Origin: Dyella_B sp035503745
Lineage (GTDB): Bacteria; Pseudomonadota; Gammaproteobacteria; Xanthomonadales; Rhodanobacteraceae
DNA length: 64,000 bases
Reading direction: 5' to 3'
NCBI RefSeq assembly: GCF_035503745.1
Contig: NZ_DATJTC010000017.1
Location: forward strand, 100,407-164,406
In this document: positions 52,797 through 63,724 of the stretch, in pieces
How positions within the stretch are numbered: the first letter of the stretch is position 1
Layout: every line of letters starts with the position of its first letter
The notes under the pieces: model-generated
Databases searched by the model: none
What the model saw: only the letters and a program-made list of their open reading frames with translations
Told to the model about the DNA's origin: nothing
Made by a program: the position numbers and the translations under genes

Positions 52797-55145
52797 ATGG
52801 CGATGAGCGGCGCACGAGCGCGTTTGCCGGTAGTGCAAGTCCATTGGGGGCGGTTGCTGACGCTGGCGGCCGGCACGTTGCTGCTGGCCTTGGGCGCGTT
52901 CAGCGCGTGGCAGACTTGGTTGATTGCCAACCAGGGCACGGCCGTGCAGCACGTGCATGCCGTGCAGCAGCAAGCCGTGCGGGCGCTGGCGCAGGAGATC
53001 GCCGCCGAGCACGACCAGGTGGTCCGTGCCATCGCCGGCATCGACACCAGCAGTTTGCCCGGCGATCCCGCGCCGGTGCTGGCGGCCCTCAAGCAACGCT
53101 TGCCGCAGGCCCAGGACGTGGAGCTGTACAGCGCCGGACTCGACGAAGTCTTGCACGCCAACTACCACACCTTCGGCTATGCCAAGGCGGCACAGCTGAT
53201 GAGCGCGCCCGATGCCGGGGGCGATCCGCCGGTGCAGTCCACGCTCAAGGGTGCCGGCGATCGCCGTGTGACCATGGTGCTGCCGCTCCTCGCACAGCAA
53301 AAAACCGTGGCGTGGGTGTGGATCGAATTGCCGTTTGCGGAAATCGCCAAGCGCTTCGATGATCTGCCGGTGGACAGCGGCAGACTGGAGCTGCACCAGA
53401 GCAGCGACCGCGGCGAGGATCTTCAACTCATGGCGCATGGCAGCTCGAGCGCCCTCGACAGGGAATCGTCGGGAAAGGACATACCCGGCAGCACCTTCAA
53501 CATCGTGGCGGTGTTGCCCGGGGCTTACATCCTGTTGCCGCAATCGGTGCTGCTGGCCGCCGCCTTGGCGCTGATCGGGCTGGCGGGCGGCGGCTACATT
53601 TTCTGGTTGCTCAGTCATTGGGGCGCTCGCCGCGTCGCTGCTGATGCGCTGGCTGAACAGGAAGCGATGGCGGCCCAAGCGGAGTTGGCCGCACAGCCCG
53701 AGCCGGTCAAGCCGGTCGCGCGCCCCGCCGCCAAACCGGCTCCCCCGCCGGCACCGGCATCCGTCGCGATCGATCCGGCCATCTTTCGTGCTTATGACAT
53801 CCGTGGCGTGGTCGGCAAAAGCCTCACCACCGACGTCGCCAAGCTGCTGGGCCAGGCGATCGGTTCACTGATGCGCGAGAAGGGGCTGCACGAAATCGTG
53901 GTCGGCCGCGACGGCCGCCTCTCCGGCCCGGATCTGGCCGGTGCCCTGTCCGACGGCCTGCGGGCTGCGGCCATCGATGTGATCGACATCGGCGCCGTGC
54001 CCACGCCGGTGGTGTATTACGCCACCTATCGATTCAATACCGGCTGCGGCGTGGCGGTGACCGGCAGCCACAATCCACCCGATTACAACGGCTTCAAGAT
54101 TGTGATCGGCGGGGAAACGCTGTCGGAGGATGCTATCCAGGATCTCTACCGGCGCATGGCCGGCAACACGCTCGATCATGATGGCGGCGGCATGCTGCGC
54201 CACGTCGACGTGGTGCCGGACTACATCGAACGCATCACCTCCGACGTGCAGACCGAGCGCCGTCTCAAGCTGGTGGTCGATTGCGGCAACGGCATTCCCG
54301 GCGCGGTGGCGCCGCAAGTGCTCGAAGGCATCGGGTGCGAGGTGATTCCGCTGTATTGCGAGGTGGACGGCCATTTCCCCAACCATCATCCCGATCCCTC
54401 CGACCCCAATAACCTGCAGGATCTGATCCTATCGGTGAAGCAGACCGGCGCGGACCTGGGCCTGGCCTTCGATGGCGACGGCGATCGCCTGGGCGTGGTC
54501 ACGCGCGGCGGCGAGATCATTTTCCCCGACCGCACGCTGATGCTGTTTGCGCGCGACGTGCTGTCGCGCCAGCCGGGCGCCACGATCATCTACGACGTCA
54601 AATGCACGGGGCATCTGAAGGGACAGATCCTGGATGCGGGCGGCAGTCCCTTGATGTGGCGCACCGGCCACTCGCTGATCAAGGCCAAGATGCGCGAGAC
54701 CGACGCGGAACTGGCCGGCGAAATGAGCGGGCACTTCTTCTTCAAGGAGCGCTGGTACGGTTTCGACGATGGCATCTACGCCGGCGCGCGCTTGCTGGAA
54801 ATTCTTGCGGGGGACATCGAAGGTCGAACCCCGGAAGAGATTTTCGCCACCTGCCCCAAAGGCGTGTCCACGCCGGAGCTGAAGATCGCGATGGCCGAAG
54901 GCGAGCATTACCGCTTCATCGAAAAATTCCGCGAGCAGGCCCATTTCGGCGAGGCTACGCTGGTCACCATCGACGGCGTGCGCGCGGACTGGCCGGACGG
55001 ATGGGGGCTCGTGCGCGCTTCCAACACCACGCCGGTGCTGGTGCTGCGGTTCGATGCGGATAATGCCCAAGCGCTTGCGCGCATCCAGGGTGTCTTTCGC
55101 ACGCAGTTGCTGGCGGTCGATCCGGCGCTGACACTGCCGTTTTGA
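52797..55145 (+). CDS. algC: Phosphomannomutase/phosphoglucomutase with membrane-anchored N-terminus
   Basis: About 782 residues. The C-terminal 460 residues form the alpha-D-phosphohexomutase AlgC/XanA type: the phospho-Ser in TGSHNPPDYNGF, the Mg site FDGDGDRLGVV, the sugar loop GEMSGHFFFKERWYG and the C-terminal RASNTTPVLVLRF. The first 330 residues hold a membrane helix (about 20-40), a periplasmic-like domain, a second helix (about 250-270) and an Ala/Pro linker. The enzyme supplies precursors for lipopolysaccharide and exopolysaccharide. The order coaBC-dut-algC is also seen in Pseudomonas. Confidence 0.92.
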   Translation: MAMSGARARLPVVQVHWGRLLTLAAGTLLLALGAFSAWQTWLIANQGTAVQHVHAVQQQAVRALAQEIAAEHDQVVRAIAGIDTSSLPGDPAPVLAALKQRLPQAQDVELYSAGLDEVLHANYHTFGYAKAAQLMSAPDAGGDPPVQSTLKGAGDRRVTMVLPLLAQQKTVAWVWIELPFAEIAKRFDDLPVDSGRLELHQSSDRGEDLQLMAHGSSSALDRESSGKDIPGSTFNIVAVLPGAYILLPQSVLLAAALALIGLAGGGYIFWLLSHWGARRVAADALAEQEAMAAQAELAAQPEPVKPVARPAAKPAPPPAPASVAIDPAIFRAYDIRGVVGKSLTTDVAKLLGQAIGSLMREKGLHEIVVGRDGRLSGPDLAGALSDGLRAAAIDVIDIGAVPTPVVYYATYRFNTGCGVAVTGSHNPPDYNGFKIVIGGETLSEDAIQDLYRRMAGNTLDHDGGGMLRHVDVVPDYIERITSDVQTERRLKLVVDCGNGIPGAVAPQVLEGIGCEVIPLYCEVDGHFPNHHPDPSDPNNLQDLILSVKQTGADLGLAFDGDGDRLGVVTRGGEIIFPDRTLMLFARDVLSRQPGATIIYDVKCTGHLKGQILDAGGSPLMWRTGHSLIKAKMRETDAELAGEMSGHFFFKERWYGFDDGIYAGARLLEILAGDIEGRTPEEIFATCPKGVSTPELKIAMAEGEHYRFIEKFREQAHFGEATLVTIDGVRADWPDGWGLVRASNTTPVLVLRFDADNAQALARIQGVFRTQLLAVDPALTLPF

Positions 55146-55180
55146 CATCCATCGGCCGGCGGCGACGGCGCCGCCGGCGA

Positions 55181-55834
55181 TCAGTAGCCGCGATTGTCCT
55201 TCTGCGCGGCCTTCAGTTCGCGGTAGTGCTCAAGCTCTTGCGCCTGCTGCTGCACGGTCGCTTCCCGGTTGGCCTTCTGGCGTTCCAGCAGCGCCCGCTC
55301 GCTGGCGACGATGTTGCGCTCGGAGGAAATCTGGTCGCTGAGAAACTTCGGCACCGGTTGCTTGGCGCGTTCGTCGTCGGCGGCACGATTGAGCAGGTCG
55401 GTCAGTGCGGCATCCTGGCTGTGCAAGTTGGCGCGGGTGGTGCCCATCTGTCCGTCGAGGCTGTCCAGCACCTGCTGCTGTTGCAGCTTGAGCGCATCCT
55501 CGTCCGGGTAGGTGTTAAGCAGCCGCATGTCGGCGCGCTTCTGCTCGTCCAATGCATGCTGCCGGGCGGCCTCCTCGGCGGCCTGCTTGTCGGCGGCCGC
55601 GCGCTCGCTGGGCGACAGCGCGCGGTTCACGTGCTGGATCACCATGCCGTCGCCGCTGATGACGTCATAGCCGTACTTCACCGCATCATTGGTGAGGCTG
55701 TCGCTGAAGTGAGGCAGGCCGCTCGGATCCACCCAGCGGTAATGGATGCCGCTGGACTTGGTGTTCTGCGCGACCGCCGGGCCGGCGAGGCCAAGCGACA
55801 ACGCGATGGACATAACCAGTACAAGTCGACGCAT
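55181..55834 (-). CDS. DUF4124-domain exported protein
   Basis: 217 residues. A signal peptide ending in AVAQ is followed by HYRWVDPSGLPHFSDSLTND, the short DUF4124 domain seen in many gammaproteobacterial envelope proteins. The rest is a long charged, Gln-rich coiled coil (about residues 75-215). The ATG at 55834 has GGAGGAGGGG upstream. Function unknown; probably periplasmic. Confidence 0.8.
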   Translation of the reverse strand: MRRLVLVMSIALSLGLAGPAVAQNTKSSGIHYRWVDPSGLPHFSDSLTNDAVKYGYDVISGDGMVIQHVNRALSPSERAAADKQAAEEAARQHALDEQKRADMRLLNTYPDEDALKLQQQQVLDSLDGQMGTTRANLHSQDAALTDLLNRAADDERAKQPVPKFLSDQISSERNIVASERALLERQKANREATVQQQAQELEHYRELKAAQKDNRGY

Positions 55835-55929
55835 GTTCCCCTCCTCCATCGAGTATAGCCGTGGTCTGCGGTCTGCTGAATTGCGGATATGCGCCAGCGT
55901 GACTGAATTCACCGCAAACCCCCGAGGAG

Positions 55930-56577
55930 CTACTCGCGTACGCCGTAGCGCTCGCGGTAGGCAAGCAGGCGCTGGTGCTCGGCGGCCAGGTCCGGGCGCT
56001 CGCCCGCGTAGGCCAGCACGTCGCTGAAACCGGTAATGGCAACGACCGGAATGCCGTAATCGCGCTGCACTTCCTGCGCGGCGGACAACTCGCCCTGGCC
56101 GCGCTCCTGGCGGTCCAGCGCAATCAGCACGCCTGCCGGCGTGGCGCCCTGTGCGCGGATCAGGCCGAGCGACTCGCGCACCGCGGTACCGGCGGTCATC
56201 ACATCGTCCACGATCAGCACGCGGCCTTGCAGTGGCGCGCCCACCAGTACGCCGCCCTCGCCGTGATCCTTCGCTTCCTTGCGGTTGTAGGCCCATGGAA
56301 GGTCCCGGCCGTGCTGGTCAGCCAGGGCCATGGCGGTGGCGGCGGCGAGCGCGATGCCTTTGTAGGCGGGGCCAAACAGCATGTCCACCTGCAGCCCCGA
56401 ATGGACCACTGCCGCCGCGTAGGCGCGCCCGAGGCGGGCCAGCGCCGCGCCCGAATCGATACGGCCCATGTTGAAGAAATACGGGCTCTGGCGACCGGAC
56501 TTGAGCGTGAATTGACCAAAACGCAGCACATCGCGCTGCAGGGTAAGTTCGATGAAGTCGCGCTGGTAATCGTGCAC
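55930..56577 (-). CDS. pyrE: Orotate phosphoribosyltransferase
   Basis: 215 residues. The PRPP-binding signature is VLIVDDVMTAGTAVRES; FGPAYKGIALAAATA and NRKEAKDHGEGG supply the catalytic loop and flexible hood. It forms OMP from orotate in pyrimidine synthesis. The start is GTG with a weak site. It is followed by a GNAT gene upstream and a DUF4124 gene downstream on the same strand. Confidence 0.95.
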   Translation of the reverse strand: MHDYQRDFIELTLQRDVLRFGQFTLKSGRQSPYFFNMGRIDSGAALARLGRAYAAAVVHSGLQVDMLFGPAYKGIALAAATAMALADQHGRDLPWAYNRKEAKDHGEGGVLVGAPLQGRVLIVDDVMTAGTAVRESLGLIRAQGATPAGVLIALDRQERGQGELSAAQEVQRDYGIPVVAITGFSDVLAYAGERPDLAAEHQRLLAYRERYGVRE

Positions 56578-56599
56578 AGGGAAATCTCGTCAAAAGGAA

Positions 56600-57094
56600 T
56601 CAGGGCAGGGCGCGCCACAGCAGATGCTGCGGCCCGGACCGGCCGCCATGGTACAGCTGGCCAGTGTCGACGAAGCCCGCGCGCAGATAAAGCCGCAACG
56701 CGGGAAGGTTGCGGCCATGGGTCAGCAACACCAGCAATTGTGCTTCGGGGTGGCGCCCGGCCAGGTCGCCGATCAACGCCTGCAGCGCCTGCGTGGCGAG
56801 TCCTTGGCCCTGCCAGCGATAATCGATGAAGAACGAGCGCAGGCCCACCGCGGGCCGGTCGAAATCGCAGTCGGCGAGGCTGCGCGCCTGGGCCTCGATG
56901 CGGTAGTAGCCCACGGGAACCTCACCGCGCAGAATCGCCATCGGCGTGCTGCCCTGGCAACGTTCGGCATCGATCAGCGACGGCTCGATGTCGCTCACAA
57001 AATCGCGTTGCGGCGCGGTGACCCGCAACGAGAGCAAGGCATCGCGCCACGGCGGCGACACCGGAACGACGCGGATGGCGGCGCGATCAGGCAT
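56600..57094 (-). CDS. GNAT-family N-acetyltransferase
   Basis: 164 residues. Motif A is DYRWQGQGLATQAL (consensus R/Q-x-x-G-x-G/A) and motif B LVLLTHGRNLPALRLYLRAGF. Two in-frame ATGs (57094 and 57118) are possible; neither has a clear Shine-Dalgarno, and 57094 gives the more natural N-terminus. It is divergent from xth and lies 22 bases upstream of pyrE on the same strand. Substrate unknown. Confidence 0.82.
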   Translation of the reverse strand: MPDRAAIRVVPVSPPWRDALLSLRVTAPQRDFVSDIEPSLIDAERCQGSTPMAILRGEVPVGYYRIEAQARSLADCDFDRPAVGLRSFFIDYRWQGQGLATQALQALIGDLAGRHPEAQLLVLLTHGRNLPALRLYLRAGFVDTGQLYHGGRSGPQHLLWRALP

Positions 57095-57129
57095 GGTTGG
57101 TATGATGGCGCATTCCATGAGGAACGCCC

Positions 57130-57900
57130 ATGCGCATTATTTCCCTGAACGCCAACGGCATCCGCTCCGCCGCCAACAAGGGCGTGTTCGAATGGCTGCA
57201 CAAGCAGCGCGCGGACGTGGTCTGCCTGCAGGAAACCAAGGCGCAGGAGGACCAGCTCACCGATCCCATGTTCCGCCCCGACGGGCACCACTGCTTTTAT
57301 CGCGATGCCACCAGCAAGAAGGGTTACAGCGGCGTGGCCATCTACGCCCGGCGCGAGCCGGACAAGGTGCTCACCGAGCTGGGCTGGGACGAATTTGACA
57401 ACGAAGGCCGTTACGTCGAGGCCCGCTTCGGCAACCTCAGCGTGGTCTCCCTGTACGTGCCGTCGGGATCGTCCGGCGATGAGCGCCAGCAATTCAAATT
57501 CAAGGTGATGGACTGGATCACGCCGATCTTCGACAAGTGGCTCAAGAGCAAGCGCGATTACGTGATCTGCGGCGACTGGAACATCGTGCATACCAAGGAC
57601 GACATCAAGAATTGGACGTCCAACCAGAAAAATTCCGGTTGCCTGCCCGAAGAGCGCGCATGGCTGGATCTGTTGTTCAAGCAGCGCGGGTGGGTGGACA
57701 GCTTCCGCGCGCTCAAGCCGGAAGCCGTGGAATACACCTGGTGGTCCAACCGCGGCCGCGCCCGCGAAAACAACGTGGGGTGGCGCATCGACTACCAGGT
57801 GGTGACGCCTTCGCTGCGCGATCGCCTCAAGCATTGCTCCATCTATCGCGACGAGCGCTTCTCCGATCACGCCCCGTATACCGTTGATTATGCCGACTGA
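57130..57900 (+). CDS. xth: Exodeoxyribonuclease III
   Basis: 256 residues. The EEP nuclease motifs are complete: SLNANGIRSA, LQETKAQ, YSGVAIY, GDWNIVH, and the C-terminal YRDERFSDHAPYTVDYAD with the catalytic Asp-His. The protein acts on abasic sites in base excision repair. GAGG lies seven bases before the ATG. Its stop overlaps the next gene, ampG, by 11 bases. Confidence 0.93.
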   Translation: MRIISLNANGIRSAANKGVFEWLHKQRADVVCLQETKAQEDQLTDPMFRPDGHHCFYRDATSKKGYSGVAIYARREPDKVLTELGWDEFDNEGRYVEARFGNLSVVSLYVPSGSSGDERQQFKFKVMDWITPIFDKWLKSKRDYVICGDWNIVHTKDDIKNWTSNQKNSGCLPEERAWLDLLFKQRGWVDSFRALKPEAVEYTWWSNRGRARENNVGWRIDYQVVTPSLRDRLKHCSIYRDERFSDHAPYTVDYAD

Positions 57901-59188
57901 TCCTGGCGCCGCGCCGGCGCGCAAACCATCGGTTCTGCGCGCGTTTTCGCAGCCGGCCGCATGGACGATGTGCTTGCTCGGTTTTTCATCGGGCCTGCCG
58001 TTCTTGCTGGTGGCCGGCACGCTGGCATTCTGGCTGAAAGAAAACGGCATCGTGCTGACAGACATCACGATGATCGCCAGCGCGGGCATGACCTACGCGT
58101 TCAAGTTTGTCTGGGCGCCCTTGCTGGACCATTGGCGCGTGCCGTTGTTCGCGCGATTGGGCCAGCGTCGCGGCTGGCTGCTGTTGGCGCAGATGGGCGT
58201 GTTCGCCGGCTTGCTGGGGATGGCGGCGTTGACGCCGCATCAGCTGGTGCCGTTCGTGGCGATGACGTTGTTCGTTGCGTTCATGGGCGCAACGCAGGAC
58301 ATCGCCATCGACGCCTATCGCATCGAAATCGCGCCGCCGTCCGCGCAGGGCGCCTTGGTCGCGACGTATTCGCTCGGCTATCGCCTTGGCCTGCTGATGG
58401 CCGGCGCCATCGCGCTGATCCTGGCCGATCACGTTGCCTGGGCCAAGGTCTACACGTTGATGGCGGTGATGATGGTGGTGCCGATTGTCACCACGCTGGT
58501 GATGCGCGAACCGGACGTGCGCCGTAACAAGCCCTCGTCATGGCGTGGCGCCATGCGCGAAAGCGTGATCGATCCGTTCGCCGATTTCTTCCGCCGCTAC
58601 GGGTGGATCGTCGCCGGGCTCACGCTGCTGTTCATCCTTTTTTTCAAGATTCCCGAGCAGGCCATCGTCGGCGGCGTGATGAGCCCGTTTTATCGCGACA
58701 TGGGTTTTTCCAAGACCGAAATCGGCGCGATTACCAAAATCTACGGCGTGTGGATCGGCATCGCGGGTGCGTTCGTGGGCGGTGCGTCGGTCGCGCGCTG
58801 GGGTGCGTGGCGCACCTTGGGCGTGTGTATCGTGCTGGAAAGCTGCAGCAATCTTTTGTACCTGCTGCTGATCCACCACCATGGCAATGTGATGATGTTG
58901 ACGGCGGCTATTTCAGGGCAAAACTTCGCCGAAGGCTTGCTCGGTCCGCCGACCGTGGCCTTCCTGTCCTTGCTGGTGAATCGCCAGCACACCGCCACGC
59001 AATATGCACTGTTAAGTTCACTGGTGAACTTGCCGGGCAAAGTGCTGGGCTTCTTCGCCGGCGGCATCGTCATGGCGCTAGGCTATGGCGGATACTTTGT
59101 AATCACCGTGTTTTCAATGCTGCCGGCGATGCTGCTTTTCGCCTGTCTTTGGCGGCGTTTTCGCTACGACGAACCGGGGCCGGCCTGA
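57890..59188 (+). CDS. ampG: AmpG-type muropeptide permease (MFS)
   Basis: 432 residues with about 12 membrane helices. Family landmarks are FSSGLPFLLVAGTLAFWL (helix 1), FKFVWAPLLDHW (helix 2 to loop) and GATQDIAIDAYRIE. AmpG imports anhydro-muropeptides for cell wall recycling. The ATG at 57890 lies inside the end of xth. anmK and an M23 endopeptidase are close by, which fits peptidoglycan recycling. Confidence 0.88.
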   Translation: MPTDPGAAPARKPSVLRAFSQPAAWTMCLLGFSSGLPFLLVAGTLAFWLKENGIVLTDITMIASAGMTYAFKFVWAPLLDHWRVPLFARLGQRRGWLLLAQMGVFAGLLGMAALTPHQLVPFVAMTLFVAFMGATQDIAIDAYRIEIAPPSAQGALVATYSLGYRLGLLMAGAIALILADHVAWAKVYTLMAVMMVVPIVTTLVMREPDVRRNKPSSWRGAMRESVIDPFADFFRRYGWIVAGLTLLFILFFKIPEQAIVGGVMSPFYRDMGFSKTEIGAITKIYGVWIGIAGAFVGGASVARWGAWRTLGVCIVLESCSNLLYLLLIHHHGNVMMLTAAISGQNFAEGLLGPPTVAFLSLLVNRQHTATQYALLSSLVNLPGKVLGFFAGGIVMALGYGGYFVITVFSMLPAMLLFACLWRRFRYDEPGPA

Positions 59189-59322
59189 TTCAGCATCAGC
59201 CGCAAACGCGTTCACACCCCGATTGCCAACTTGTCCACGGAACCTCGCGATGACGATTGCCAGCGCGATGAAGGTTGGCCACTATCAGCGCACAGGGGCT
59301 ACGTGGCACGGAGCGGAGCCAT

Positions 59323-59607
59323 ATGCCGGATATCATGATTCGTCACATCGATCGTCTAATGGCCGAGCGCATTCAGTTGCTCGCCAAAGAGCGGCAGTGG
59401 TCGGTCAACGATGTAGTGCTGCAGGCACTGCGGCGCGGCTTGGGCGTGGCCGAAAGCAGCAGCGCGCTCGCCGAGACGTCGCTCGAATCCAAGGAGCTGG
59501 CCAAGCCGGCGGGCGAGTGGGACGCAAGCGAACAGGCGGCGTTTCAGGAAGCCATGCAGGCGCTGGCGGTCGCACGCGCGGAGCAGCTTGCTCCCGCCGG
59601 CCGCTGA
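59323..59607 (+). CDS. Small ribbon-helix-helix-like protein
   Basis: 94 residues. The first 40, MPDIMIRHIDRLMAERIQ then KERQWSVNDVVLQALRRGL, fit the strand-helix-helix layout of Arc/FitA-type DNA-binding proteins. The rest is acidic and helical. GGAG lies upstream of the ATG. No toxin gene lies beside it, so it is unlikely to be a typical antitoxin; it may be a lone regulator. It converges with anmK. Confidence 0.55.
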   Translation: MPDIMIRHIDRLMAERIQLLAKERQWSVNDVVLQALRRGLGVAESSSALAETSLESKELAKPAGEWDASEQAAFQEAMQALAVARAEQLAPAGR

Positions 59608-59625
59608 ACGAATCGTTCGGCGGGT

Positions 59626-60765
59626 TCAGTCTGATCTACGGGGCGCCGCGTGGACTGCGCCCAACACGCGCAAGCCGCGCGCACCGGTAACGGCAGGCAG
59701 ATTTCCCGGCAGTCCCAGCAAGCGCTGGCGGGCGAGCCACGCAAAAGCGGTGGCCTCCAGGTAATCCGGGTCGACGCCATGGTCGGCCGTGCTGCGCAAT
59801 GCGCGCGGTTGCAGCAGTTCGCCCAGGCGCTGGACCAGCAATCGGTTATGCACGCCGCCACCGCACAGAAGCACGTCGCTGGCGTCGTTCGCGTGCTCTG
59901 CGATGGCGTCGGCAACGCTCCTGGCGGTCAGTTCAAGCAAGGTTGCCTGCACGTCGGACGGCGACAGGCTGGTGCCCGACAAGCGCGCATCCAGCCAGCC
60001 GAGGTGGAAATGTTCACGCCCGGTGCTTTTGGGTGGAGGCGCGCGGAAATACGGATCGTCCAGCAGCGTGGCGAGCAGCGCGGCATCGACGCGTCCGCTG
60101 CGCGCAAACGCGCCATCGCGATCGAAGGCTTCGCCGCAATGGCGCAGACACCAGGCATCGAGCAGGCCGTTGGCCGGGCCCGTGTCGAAACCCGCCACGC
60201 GGCCGTCGGCCCATAGCGCGGTGATATTGGCGATGCCACCCAGGTTGAGCACCACCCGCGTACGGCCCGGCAGCGCAAGCAACATGGCGTGCACCGCCGG
60301 AAGCAGCGGTGCGCCCTGGCCGCCCGCAGCCACATCGGCGCGGCGGAAATCGGCCACCACGTCGATGCCGCTGCGTTCGGCGATCACGCTCGCATCGCCG
60401 ATCTGCAGGGTAAACGGATGCTCCCCGGTGGGCCGATGGCGGATCGTCTGGCCATGCGAACCGATCGCGCGCACCGCATCGGATGGCGTTCCACTTTGCG
60501 CAAGCAATTGGCGTACCGCATCGGCAAAAATCTCGCCGATGGCCACGTCGAGCCGGCCGTAGGCATCCAGGTCGAGCCGGGCCTCGTCTTGCGCGACGCG
60601 CAGGATCTGCGAACGCAGTGCGGGGGGCCAGGGATGGGTCAGCGCATGCAGCAGTCGCGGCGTGTCACGCTCGAACTGCACCAGCGCGGCGTCGATGCCG
60701 TCCGCACTGGTGCCGGAAATCAGGCCGATGTAAAGCGCCGAAGCGTCATTCACGCGATGGCTCAA
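59626..60765 (-). CDS. anmK: Anhydro-N-acetylmuramic acid kinase
   Basis: 379 residues, normal for AnmK. Landmarks: GLISGTSADGIDAAL at the N-terminus, IGSHGQTIRH, the ATP/sugar-binding LNLGGIANIT and the C-terminal LLCGGGVHNRLL. It phosphorylates and opens anhydro-MurNAc during recycling. The start, TTG, overlaps the stop of the M23 peptidase gene, giving translational coupling; a GTG four codons on is an alternative. Confidence 0.93.
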   Translation of the reverse strand: MSHRVNDASALYIGLISGTSADGIDAALVQFERDTPRLLHALTHPWPPALRSQILRVAQDEARLDLDAYGRLDVAIGEIFADAVRQLLAQSGTPSDAVRAIGSHGQTIRHRPTGEHPFTLQIGDASVIAERSGIDVVADFRRADVAAGGQGAPLLPAVHAMLLALPGRTRVVLNLGGIANITALWADGRVAGFDTGPANGLLDAWCLRHCGEAFDRDGAFARSGRVDAALLATLLDDPYFRAPPPKSTGREHFHLGWLDARLSGTSLSPSDVQATLLELTARSVADAIAEHANDASDVLLCGGGVHNRLLVQRLGELLQPRALRSTADHGVDPDYLEATAFAWLARQRLLGLPGNLPAVTGARGLRVLGAVHAAPRRSD

Positions 60766-62207
60766 TCGTCGCTGCGCTTGGTCGATTGGGCCTGCGCAAG
60801 CTTGTAGTTGTTGTCAATTTCCATCAGCCGCGCGAGCTGCGGCTTCACCACCGAACTCTCGAACTTTGCCATCTGCGCGGGCGGTAGCGGCTCGGGTTTG
60901 GGCAGCGTGACGGTTTGCGGATTGCGCTGCACGCCATCCACGCGGAATTCATAGTGCAGGTGCGGGCCGGTGGCCAGGCCCGTCATGCCGACGTAGCCGA
61001 TGACGTCACCCTGACGCACGTGCTGGCCTACATGCTCGTTGGCGAAGCGCGACATGTGGCCATAGGCAGTGCTGATGTGGCTGTTGTGCTGGATGATCAC
61101 GAAATTGCCGTAGCCGTTCATCCAGCCGCGGAACTTGATCACGCCGTCGCCCGCCGCATGGATCGGCGTGCCGGTCGGCGCGGCGTAATCCACGCCCTTG
61201 TGCGCGCGCATCAGGCCCAGGATAGGATGCATGCGCGCCGCGCTGAAGGGCGATGAGATGCGCGTGAAGTCCACCGGAATGCGCAGGAAGGACTTCTGCA
61301 GCGGGCGTCCGTCCTCGCTGAACCAACCGTCGCTGCCGTCGGCGCGTTTGAACTTGTAGGCGGTGTAGCGATGCCCCTGGTTGACGAACTCGGCCGCGAC
61401 GATGTCGCCTTCGTGCAGGTAGGCGCCGTCGCGATACACGTTGTCGTAAATCACGGTAAAGCTGTCGCCCACGCGCAGGTCCTGCACGAAGTCGATGTCG
61501 TATTTGAACAGGTCCGCCAGCTTGATCACCATCGCGTTGCTCAGGCCCGCCTTGTTGGCGGCGGCAAACAGCGAATCGTCGATCACCCCGTGGGCAATTT
61601 GTTCGCGCGTCTCCACCGAGCGCGCCACGGTCGTGACGGTGGGTGCATGGCCATCGAGGCGGATGATGGCGCGGGTGTCCTCGTCCTTGTCGAAGCGGAT
61701 GCCTTCCAGATTGCCGCTGCGGCCGATCAGGAAATCGAACTCCTGCCCGGGATGGATACGGTGCAGTGCGCTCTTGGCATCGCCGGCGCTGTCGATCACG
61801 GTCTGCAAATCGGTCAGGCTTAGCCCCTGGCCCTGGAAGATGTCCGACAGCGTCTGACCCGGACGCACTTGCACCACGCGCCAGTCTTCCACCGCGGGCG
61901 CCTTGAGCGTGGGAGCCTGGATCTTCGGAAGCGCAAGCGGCAGCAGGATATGTTCCACCGGCGCGGCCGCCACCGGCTTCATCGCCGTGGCCCAGGCCGG
62001 GATGAGGAAGCCCGATAGCAGGGTGATCAGCAGGCCGGTCGCGGCGAGAATCCAGCGCTCGCGATGCCAGTGAATGGGCGCGCCTTCACCCTGGCCGTTG
62101 AAAGACCAGTGGGCGCAGCGTTCGTAGAAGTGAGAGTGGCGTCGTTGAGCCTTGCGGCGAATGGCCTGTTTGCGCGCCGCGCGCGCGTCTTGCTTGCCCT
62201 CAGCCAT
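60762..62207 (-). CDS. M23 peptidoglycan DD-metalloendopeptidase
   Basis: 481 residues. An N-terminal cytoplasmic tail and one membrane helix (about 50-70) anchor it. An OapA/LysM-like segment (VRPGQTLSDIFQGQGLS) follows, then the LytM domain with the zinc site HKGVDYAAPTGTP, YGHMSRF and HLHYEFRVDG. All Zn ligands are present, so it is probably an active MepM-type enzyme. It is divergent from tyrS and overlaps anmK. The first codon may be ATG 62207 or GTG 62210. Confidence 0.9.
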   Translation of the reverse strand: MAEGKQDARAARKQAIRRKAQRRHSHFYERCAHWSFNGQGEGAPIHWHRERWILAATGLLITLLSGFLIPAWATAMKPVAAAPVEHILLPLALPKIQAPTLKAPAVEDWRVVQVRPGQTLSDIFQGQGLSLTDLQTVIDSAGDAKSALHRIHPGQEFDFLIGRSGNLEGIRFDKDEDTRAIIRLDGHAPTVTTVARSVETREQIAHGVIDDSLFAAANKAGLSNAMVIKLADLFKYDIDFVQDLRVGDSFTVIYDNVYRDGAYLHEGDIVAAEFVNQGHRYTAYKFKRADGSDGWFSEDGRPLQKSFLRIPVDFTRISSPFSAARMHPILGLMRAHKGVDYAAPTGTPIHAAGDGVIKFRGWMNGYGNFVIIQHNSHISTAYGHMSRFANEHVGQHVRQGDVIGYVGMTGLATGPHLHYEFRVDGVQRNPQTVTLPKPEPLPPAQMAKFESSVVKPQLARLMEIDNNYKLAQAQSTKRSDD

Positions 62208-62422
62208 CACCTGTACACCTTATTCTTCTTATTCATCTGCTGTACCCGCCCCCGCACGGTACAAAGTATCAATAAGCGCGTACCATAACGACCTTGTGCA
62301 AAGTGCGTCAATGCCTTTTGCATCAAGGGTTTGCGCGATGTTTGCGGTTAACGCACAATTAACGCAATTGACGGCCGCCATCACTCTATTGGCTGTCTAG
62401 ACAACTAAACCACGAGGGATAC

Positions 62423-63634
<1,212 letters not shown>

Positions 63635-63724
63635 GTCGAACCCGGCGGCGACCTGCATTCGGGCCGCTGACGCCCGGCTCGAAAAATAAGTTTCGCTACA
63701 GAACAACGCTTTACGCGAAGTGCG

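Noticed and set aside
59323..59607. Antitoxin of a toxin-antitoxin pair
   Set aside because: No toxin-like gene adjoins; the next gene is anmK on the other strand.
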